A DNA stretch of 64,000 nt from Acholoe squamosa. Taxonomy: Eukaryota > Annelida > Polychaeta > Phyllodocida > Polynoidae. The notes beneath the pieces were generated by a model, which had not been told where the DNA came from, ran no database searches, and saw nothing but the letters and a program-made list of their open reading frames with translations. The stretch covers positions 77,544,002-77,608,001 of the forward strand of contig OX439039.1 of assembly GCA_949317995.1 (NCBI GenBank), written 5' to 3'. Of this stretch, positions 56,095 through 64,000 are shown in pieces (positions within the stretch are counted from its first letter, which is position 1; every line of letters begins with the position of its first letter). Position numbers and translations under genes: made by a program.

Positions 56095-57188
56095 TGGTTA
56101 ATATACTACTTAAATGTAGTCTTGTTAACATACTACTTAAATGTAGCCACTGATCACAGCTTTTAGTGTCCCTCAGAGAAATCAATAGCCAGGCCCTTTG
56201 TCAGCCTCGCCGGGTTCTGATAGACAAGCTATAGTAGATCTAGTAGTGGTTCGGCCATGGGATTGTACGTCCACATATGAAACCAATCTAACAAGAGTTA
56301 TAGGTGCAAATGTTAAATAATGTAAATTCATCCTAGTTTTGTATATTTAGAGATGGATAAGTATTCATACGTATGGGTAATTTGAAATGTGTGGGGTAAA
56401 TATATGCCCCCCTCCCACCTAATCCTTAAACTTTGAACGCTCTTCAAGATACCCAGTCCAAAATAGACACATTTAGAATCCCAATAGCTTTTAGCACAAC
56501 CATCAGAACTTAAACAATAAATGTCAAAGGACAAGAGACCGAGCTCTGTATTACTGACTTTCCCTTTTTAAAGTGCCTCGCTTTGTATCCTTAATTGAAG
56601 AAATATCATCAGTTAAGAAATTAGAGCCAAAGTGACCTTCTCATTATATGAATTCTAGATGCCATGAGTCTTACTTTCTTTCTTTTTGGCTTCTATTCAT
56701 ACTCAGGGTCGGATACAGGATTTTGTAAAGGAGGGGGCGCGGCCCTCATTTAGCCCCTAATTCTGGCTAAATTCTTAGGTAAAAAAAGTTGGGTAAACTC
56801 AGGGAAAGGGGGGCGCGTATTTTCTCTCTGGACAGCAAAGTTAAGGGGGGAAATGTGAAAAAAATTATATCACCAATCAGTGAATTCGGTTAATTTTTCA
56901 GGAGGAATAGGTTGTGACAAAATTAGGAGCATATTCTAATACATTCTGGGTAAAATCGTGGTTGCCAACAAAAGGTAACAAATTGACTAGTTATCACAAT
57001 TTTTGTTTCTTTTGGTTGTCATGGCAACAGGAAAACACGATATTTCTAAACACCTTTCTGATGAAAAAGTTGGTAATTCTTAAAGTATCGATCATATAGA
57101 ATTCATTTCATACTGATAGGTACATTGTGAACTGAAATACTTTAATTTGAAAATTGAGCATTGCAAAATTGTTACACCTGCAAGCCAT
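56095..57188. other. No gene; MITE fragment near 56707-56830
   Basis: 'gggtcggatacaggattttg' with 'gagggggcgcggccc' resembles one side of the 3681-3830 element. Nothing else is supportable. Confidence 0.4.
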
Positions 57189-58899
57189 CCCAGCAAATTG
57201 TCGTTATCTGTCGCCATGATTGGTCATCAATGGTGACTCCTTTTTGAGTGATAACTCACTGCGTCATCTTTCGCCACTGTGTGTCAGTCTCACATGGCAT
57301 GGCAATTTATCACAACAGTCACCAACATGATCTCACTCACTGCGTGAGTATGTGCCACCCCTTGTCATCCCTCACAAAGCATGGTGACTTATCACCACCG
57401 TTGCCAACATGGATCTAACTCACTGCCAGAGTATGTGCCACTGCCTGTCAACTCTCACTCAGAATGGCGGGTTATCACAAGCATCGCCAACATGGATCTG
57501 ACTCACTGCGTGATTATGTACCACTCTCGGTCAGCTCTCAATCAGAATGGCAGCTTATCACCACCATCGCCAACATGGATCTCACTCACTCCGTCAATAT
57601 GTGCCACTGCCTGTCAACTCTCACTCAGAATGGCGGCTTATCACAAGCATCGCCAAAATGGATCTGACTCACTGTGTGATTATGTACCACTCCCGTGCCA
57701 CTGGCATCAACTCTCACACAAAATGGTGACTTATCGCTACCATTGCCAACATTGGTCTCACTCAATGCGTGAATTTGTGTCACTCCAAGTCAATGCTCTC
57801 TGAGGATTGCATCATCTGTCACTCACTCTCACTCAGAATGGCAACTTCTCACCACCATTGCCAAAGTTGTTGAGACAGCACCACTGTTCAACATGTAGCC
57901 TATCTAAGAAGTGTGGGCATGAAGTATAAGTCCCATACTTATCAAATGTGCTTTGTTGCACACTGATTTCCATGTAATACTTCAGGGTTGAATCAAACAA
58001 GATTATATAGAGAAAATATCAATTGAATTTAGATAGAGGTATCTCTAAAATAAAAGCAACTATCCATAAACACCTTTTCTCTGGTTACAGGAAAAATACA
58101 TAAGGAAGTATCTACATGAACACCTTGTCTGTGGTTAGAGGGAAGATACATATGGCAATACCTTCTCTGGCAAAACATACATTGATCTGGCAGATGTGAG
58201 GCTGCATGATTACAAATGTCGATGATCATGAGCTTTTCATCTAACAAGATGAGTGATCACCAGCATCGCCATCACTGGTGAGTCTGAGTGATCACCACTC
58301 TCGCCATCCATGGTGAACCTGCGCTATGACGTGGTGCGCATTTCATCTAGCGAGGTGAGTGATCAACCGCCTTGCCATCCCTGGTGAGTGTGAGTCATCA
58401 CGATCCTCGCCAACCGTGGTGAATGTGCATTATGGCATGGTGTGCGTTTCATCTAGCGAGATGAATGATCACCTGAGTGACCATCCCCCGTGAGTGTGAG
58501 TGGTCACGATCCTTACCATCTGTGGTGAATGTGCGTTATGACGTGGTGTGCGTCTCATCTAGCGAAGTGAGTGATCACTCATGTCGCCATCCCTGGTGAG
58601 GATGAGTGATCACTCATGTCGCCATCCCTGGTGAGGATGAGTGATCACTCATGTCGCCATCCCTGGTGAACATGCACTATGACGAGGTGCGTGTTTCATC
58701 TAGCGAGGTGAGTGATCACCTGCGTCGCTATCCCTGGTGAGTCTGAGTGATCACCATCCTCGCCATCTGAGGTGAGGCCATGTGATCACCACCATTGCTA
58801 TTCCTGGTGATCTTGTGCTATAGTGACGTCGTGTTCCATCTAGCGACATGTGTGAGCCACTTCACACAGGTTGACGAGGAATCACGACAATTTGCTGGG
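57189..58899 (-). mobile_element. CCCAGCAAATTGTCG family TIR element, copy 2 (inverted)
   Basis: Ends CCCAGCAAATTGTCGTTATC and CACGACAATTTGCTGGG, flanked by AT on both sides. Array order and the unique centre mirror 4473-5971, so it lies in opposite orientation. It is 212 bp longer, mainly from additional array modules. A 72-codon frame in the centre (58029-58247) is open in both copies but shows no sign of selection. Confidence 0.88.
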
Positions 58900-59943
58900 A
58901 TATTAATCATACCATATCCTTTAATTAGGGCCTAATCCCACTAATGCGGGTCTCTCGCTTTTTCATTATTAAGGTGACCAAACTCCTCATAAGTTCACTT
59001 ATATTTGGAATATCAAAAAAAATTCTTTTAGTTTCCTAAAGACATTTTGGATCAGCATGCAGTCTTCCTAGGGTTATTTTAAGAAGAATGTAGTAAGAAA
59101 CAACTTGAACACATCCATATTTTTCTGGAATGAGCTTTATTCAAAGATTCAGAACCAACAATGGAATGATAGTAGAGAGAGTTCTGATCACATGTTTCAT
59201 CATTGATGTCCCAAATTAATAATTTGCCTCTGTCACAGCCGGCTAGCGCCAACGGCTCACCTCACACCCTCTGCTTTGGTACTTGAACATTGCTATGTAA
59301 CCGTAATATGGGTAATGCATGTCACCGATATTGATGAAAATAAAACTTGTCTATCTCCTGTTAGCTGGAGACCACTTCAGTCCATTATAAGTCGCCCTGT
59401 CCTTTAGGACTTCACAATAGCAGTCTGCATAAGCTGCCATTGCACCCTGTCAGCCAAATTGCTCTTATCTGTGGTGTCACCAGGTCTTTTCTTACACCTA
59501 GCTCTCTTTCTCTTATCTACATATCTCTGTCTCTCCTTTTCCCTGCCCATCTGTTACACCTTATGTATGCCAGCATGCTCCTGCATGTGTCAAATCACCA
59601 TATTATATCTCACATCACCATATCTAATAGCTTTACTCCACTGCAGTATTTGCCAGGTGAAAGTGTGGCTCGGTGCCAGTTTCAAACACTCTTTCCTATG
59701 CATCATCACTTTAAATATACGTCACACCTCCACCAAGCCACACAACCACTGAACACAATTGCACAGTGAATTTTAGCTATAAGAGAATCTCACATCACTG
59801 TGTACATATGATACTTAAACATAGTCTATCCATATTCATCCAAAGACTGATGTAGCATAGCTCAGCAGAGTCAAAGTCTGTTTGCTTGTTCGCTTTATCT
59901 GTCGGTGTTCGAATGAACAGTCCATGTTTTCAGGTATCATACG
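58900..59943. other. No gene recognised
   Basis: ORFs at 59440-59770 overlap in two frames with Ser/Leu/His-rich content and no domain; not called. Confidence 0.35.
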
Positions 59944-60147
59944 TTAACCGTTTAAGGGCCACATAGTACTTCATAAATCATCTCTGCCGAGCGACTCACC
60001 AGGGATCGGTTTATGCATTTCATTGACCCCTCAGGGTTTATGCAATGAAGTGCTGGTGAGTTATTCACCAGACGTCCACTGCTGCATCATAATGGCAATT
60101 GTACTTGAAGTGCCATGCAGGCATTACGTCGCCCTTAAAGGGTTGAT
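59944..60147. mobile_element. Possible small TIR element, TTAACCSTTTAAGGGC ends
   Basis: 'ttaaccgtttaagggccaca' at the left and 'cgcccttaaagggttgataa' at the right are imperfect inverses. A similar left end is found inside both copies of the 0.8-kb duplication ('attaaccctttaagggc'). Confidence 0.45.
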
Positions 60148-61901
60148 AAACCATATCAGTTCATATCTGGTTTCCCTGCTGATACGCCACAAGTGTCATA
60201 TTGACTACCACCCACTCTAAGGTAGCCAGCCCAAGACTTGACCACTCTAGCCATTTGGTACGGAAAGGTGACCACCGCACCTTCAAACACATTATTTTGG
60301 GTCTTCCCTGTAACAGTTTAACAGTTTGTTAAATTAATGCTTAATGATTGATCATTTGGTGTATGTTTTCTAAACAAAGTTAGCGGTTGGCTTCAGGTAT
60401 CAAATGGCGAAGTGGTCGATTTTTGGACGGTCTACCCTACTTCGCCACCTCAGCAGCTCACCCACAGTATATTCTACTTCCATCACTCAACCACAACCAA
60501 TTTTGCATTCATACATAACTACATACAGGTATTCATGTAAATATGTAGAATGCATTGGTACTGTGTTAACAAGATAATTGACTGAATATATATCTATATA
60601 TACATACATATATTTATATAGTAACATATCATATATATCATATAACAGTTCCTAGACAAGATGAAAAAATATTCTTTTTTTTCAGCGATTCATAATATAA
60701 TCTTTTCCACAGCGAATACCACATTGCATGTAGAATATAAATCGATGTACAAGAAAAGAAAAAAAGAACTATTACAACTCAAAGTACATCAATTAGCAAA
60801 ACAATGCAATTCAAGTCCCAAATCAATTCTTACAAAAGAGAAGACTGAACCAATTTTTAAAGGGAGTATCTTGTGTAATGAATACCACCCAGCCTAATGA
60901 CTTGTGCTTCATTTCAGCAAGCCACACTCGAGGTAATTCATTGCTAGCTACCTTTTCCATAGAATACTATAGGATGAATAAATAACTAATAACCAATCGG
61001 AGACAGCGTAAATAACTCCTGTCTGAGTCAAACCACTTTTCAAGATCAGTCGCACCATTTCAGGCCATAAAGCTATTACTTTCCATCCAATAACAATGTT
61101 CACAGGCTATTGGATATCAAAAGCAGGTATAGCCAAAAGTGCCAATGCTATGAATGTAGCCCTGTGGTCCATCACAAATAGAGACTTTATTTTTCTCTTG
61201 TATTCTGCACTGTAGCATTATTAAATTAAACTAAATGGGAAGCAGGCATATCACGGCAGAACTCAAAATGTGACATTAAGTAGCGTGAGTGTGAAGCAAA
61301 AAAAAGCAATAGGGACAAAAAGCAGGGGGTCGTGTTGGACATGGAATGTGGGCGGACAGCGCATGTGTTACTCTGATTTATGAGCACATGCGCACCACTA
61401 ATTCGCCTTCCTGTCTGCCACAAAGAGACAATACATCATAAAGCTTCAGAGTATTGCTGCCCTTTTTCCCTCCACAAAGGCCTGCATAATGGCAATAAAA
61501 CAAATGCCGACTCAGCGAAAAAACCACTAGCGCATTGTTTTCTGTTCACTAAGGTAAAATCATGACAGAACATTGGAAAACAAATTCAGAATGATGGTCA
61601 TCATTGAATTGGTGTTAGTTATATGCATTGCAATAACTTAGTAGTACGCACTTCCTTTGCAAATAAAAATTCAGAAGTGAATATTAAACAAAATGGGCAG
61701 AACTGAGAAGAAATAAAGTGGGTTTCCTGCATGGTTATAGCACACAACATGGTATATATAGCTGTCAGTTTGATTTAACTTGTAGCTCTTGGTATGCATT
61801 ATGATGCACTGTTCATTCCAATCGTATTTCAATCTGTAGCTCTCTACAGTGGAACAACACTGTAGTGTGTGCAGCTGTTCCCCTCAGTTGGATTCACCAC
61901 A
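60148..61901. other. No gene; TA-rich microsatellite near 60588-60640
   Basis: A mixed TATATC/TACATA tract lies at 60588-60640. ORFs of 61-78 codons have no motif. Confidence 0.35.
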
Positions 61902-62007
61902 CCCAGTGGGCACAGAACATTGAAACAATGTTGAAAACTGGTCGATCAATGTCGATCAGCCACCTGTTAGTGTTCAACGTTGCAGTGATTTTCTTGTACC
62001 CACTGGG
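61902..62007. mobile_element. Short palindromic CCCAGTGGGCAC MITE
   Basis: Ends CCCAGTGGGCAC and GTACCCACTGGG around a 'cattgaaacaatgttgaaaa' interior. Very short CCCAGTGGGC palindromic elements are widespread in marine animal genomes. Confidence 0.6.
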
Positions 62008-62329
62008 CAGTTCACATGGAAGGGCCATTTGTATTAACAAAGCAATGACATTGCAACTGTCAGCAATAAAACATATTAGAATTAGCAATGCGCTTCGTTG
62101 TTCGCAATGCTGTACCACTGTTGTCCTTAATACGATGGTATTTAAGTTTGCCATACAGCACCACTGCAGAAAAGTGTTATTGCCATTCATGATGAAATAT
62201 CTCTGCAGTTCAGCCTTGTGTAATACCACAGTATACATGACACAGTACCATCGGAGTTTATGCTGCAATGTTCCCTTAATGTACAAAGCAGATACACCAC
62301 AGTTTAAAATGCCCTGCTACTGATGTTTG

Positions 62330-63320
62330 CAATACATCTGTTCACTGCAAAGTGATACAATAGTTCACAATGATAGTATCACTGATATGAACAGGTTCAC
62401 AATGAATTGTTTGTTTGTAATTCTTTTATTTATACAGGCCAAATTGTCAATTGACAGTTCACAATGCAATGCCACCATATTTCACCATATGATGTTACCA
62501 CAGTTCACAATGCAATACCACCACAGTTCACAATATGCTGTCAAAACTGTGTCACCACAATTCACAATGTGGTGACATCAGAGTTCAAAATCAGGTGTCA
62601 ACACAGTTCACAATGTAATGTCACCACAGTTCACAATGAAATGACATGACATCACAGTTCACAATATAGTGTTCACAACAGTTCACAATGTTGTGATAGT
62701 TTATGGTCTGTTGCCAACACAGTTCACGATGTGTTGCCACCATAGTTTATGATGTTGTGTCAACACAGTTCACAATGTGTTGCCACCTCATGATGTGATG
62801 TCACCACAGTTCACAATGATTGTGTTGTCACTGCAGTTCACAATGTGTTGTCACTGCAATTCACAATGTAGTGTCAACACAGTTCACAATGTGGCATCAC
62901 CACAGTTCACAATATGATGTCACCACAGTTCAAGATGTAGTGTCAACACAGTTCACAATATGATGTCACCACAGTTCAAGATGTGATGTCACCACAGTTC
63001 ACAATGTGGTTCCCACAGTTCACAATGTGGTGTCACCACAGTTCACAATAGTATTACCGCCCACAGACCTGAACAGTTGGGAAATTTTTCAGGCCTTTAA
63101 TAACTTTGGAAAGAATGAGAGTTGAGCCAAAAGATTTCATATATAGTATCTAGGGAGGGCAATGGAGTACTGGTAATCTTAGTTCAAAGTAGAAATATTT
63201 TTTTGACCACAGTTCACAATGTAGTGTCACAACAGTTCACAATGCGATGTCACCTCTGTAGTTTGAAATGTTGCGTAATCAGAGTTCAGAAAGAGCAATG
63301 ATACTGTAGTTCACAATACA
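62330..63320. repeat. CACAGTTCACAATG minisatellite
   Basis: Units of about 22-24 bp, 'caccacagttcacaatgtg' plus 'gtgt' or 'atgt'. The best preserved part is about 62500-63050; an unrelated stretch (63060-63200) interrupts it. Confidence 0.92.
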
Positions 63321-64000
63321 ATACCACTGTCCTGAACTATTTCTAGATTTCCTTTAGGTACACCAATACTGTGCCAGTGATATGAGCAAGGTTAAACTGT
63401 CGTGTAACTGCAGAATATGACACAACTCCATTTTCACTGCCGTGCTATTGTAGTTCACAATACAATGCCACTGCAGTTCTCAATGGCGTGTTGCTGCAAT
63501 ATATCATGACTGTGTCATAAAATGATAAAGTACAACTGCAATTCATAATGTCATGGAAATGCAGTTTACTATACAGTACCAGAAAAGAGTAATGTGGTGT
63601 CATTGTGATTCACAGAGAAGTCATACTGTAGGTAACAATACAGTATCATTTCTGTGAGGTTTCAAATGTGGTGGTACTGCAATTTAGATTGTGGTATAAC
63701 TTTCATAAAGAAATTGACCATGTGGTGTCAGTGTAATTTAAATTCTTGTACTGTTGTTTGGCTTCCGATGGGACTGCCATTTGCAATGTAGCGCCCACTC
63801 TATTATAAAGAAGTTAGCAAAGTAATGCTCTTGCTGCTCATGGTACATGGCCACTTCATCAGTGGGCTCTTACTGCAATAGATATTACAGTGGTACTGAG
63901 TATCACAATGCAGTGCAACCTTTATGGACAAGTTCATATTCTAGAGGCATTGCAGTTCACTATGCAATACCAATTCTAGAAACAGGTTAGCAATGTCATG
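63321..64000. repeat. Decayed continuation of the CACAGTTCACAATG array
   Basis: 'tgcagttcac', 'gtagttcacaatacaatgcc' and 'gcaatttagattgtg' phrases continue at irregular spacing to the window end. No gene seen. Confidence 0.65.

Noticed and set aside
61865-62323. 152-codon and 130-codon ORFs on opposite strands
   Set aside because: They overlap a palindromic MITE and each other; Cys/His-rich content follows from the local repeats and no family is visible.

Overview
This is a gene-poor stretch of a metazoan nuclear genome. I suspect a marine invertebrate, most likely a mollusc: there is a short SINE-like retroposon headed by GAGTGAGTGAGT and ACGCC (a pattern I associate with gastropods), a tyrosine-recombinase (DIRS-order) retroelement, many short terminal-inverted-repeat (TIR) elements ending in CCCAG or GGCGTAGGAA, and abundant minisatellites. 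The assignment is inference. I see no complete host gene. Almost everything I can support is a mobile element, a remnant of one, or a tandem array.

Layout. 0-4.4 kb: old tandem duplications and MITE fragments. 4.4-13.8 kb: one young, broken DIRS-order element on the minus strand (split direct repeats, gag-like, RT-RNase H and tyrosine recombinase regions). Two DNA elements have entered it: a 1.5-kb TIR element (4473-5971) and a 3.07-kb giant foldback element (9050-12116). 14-20 kb: two copies of a PIF/Harbinger-like MITE with TAA target duplications, other TIR elements and a long palindrome. 21.1-24.9 kb: a 33-bp minisatellite split by a CR1/Jockey-group LINE with one frameshift in an A11 run, followed by a tRNA-like SINE head. 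25-33 kb: a palindromic repeat, two SINE copies with perfect 12-13 bp target duplications, a 39-bp minisatellite and more MITEs. 34.2 kb: a possible signal-peptide first exon. 35-36 kb: a second 33-bp array. 37.7-40.1 kb: a second copy of the 25-kb repeat, interrupted by a TIR element that carries inverted 20-bp arrays. 43.5-48.7 kb: a diverged 0.8-kb duplication bracketing a broken ORF of unknown origin and a possible solo LTR. 49.9 kb: an NRF1/YY1-like promoter motif pair with a small ORF and a hairpin. 51-56 kb: microsatellites, a DIRS end fragment, tRNA-like sequences and a TIR element containing another TIR element. 57.2-58.9 kb: second copy of the 4.5-kb TIR element, in opposite orientation. 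62.3-64 kb: a decaying CACAGTTCACAATG array.

The elements work as a layered record, not a pathway. Nested insertions and uninterrupted sister copies give relative ages and exact target duplications. The two elements inside the DIRS copy must be younger than that copy, whose repeated ends differ by only about 1 percent. The least familiar structures are the foldback element with AGGTCA-rich inner arms (9050-12116), the element with inverted minisatellites and a promoter-like core (37951-39788), and the subterminal-array family at 4.5 and 57.2 kb.
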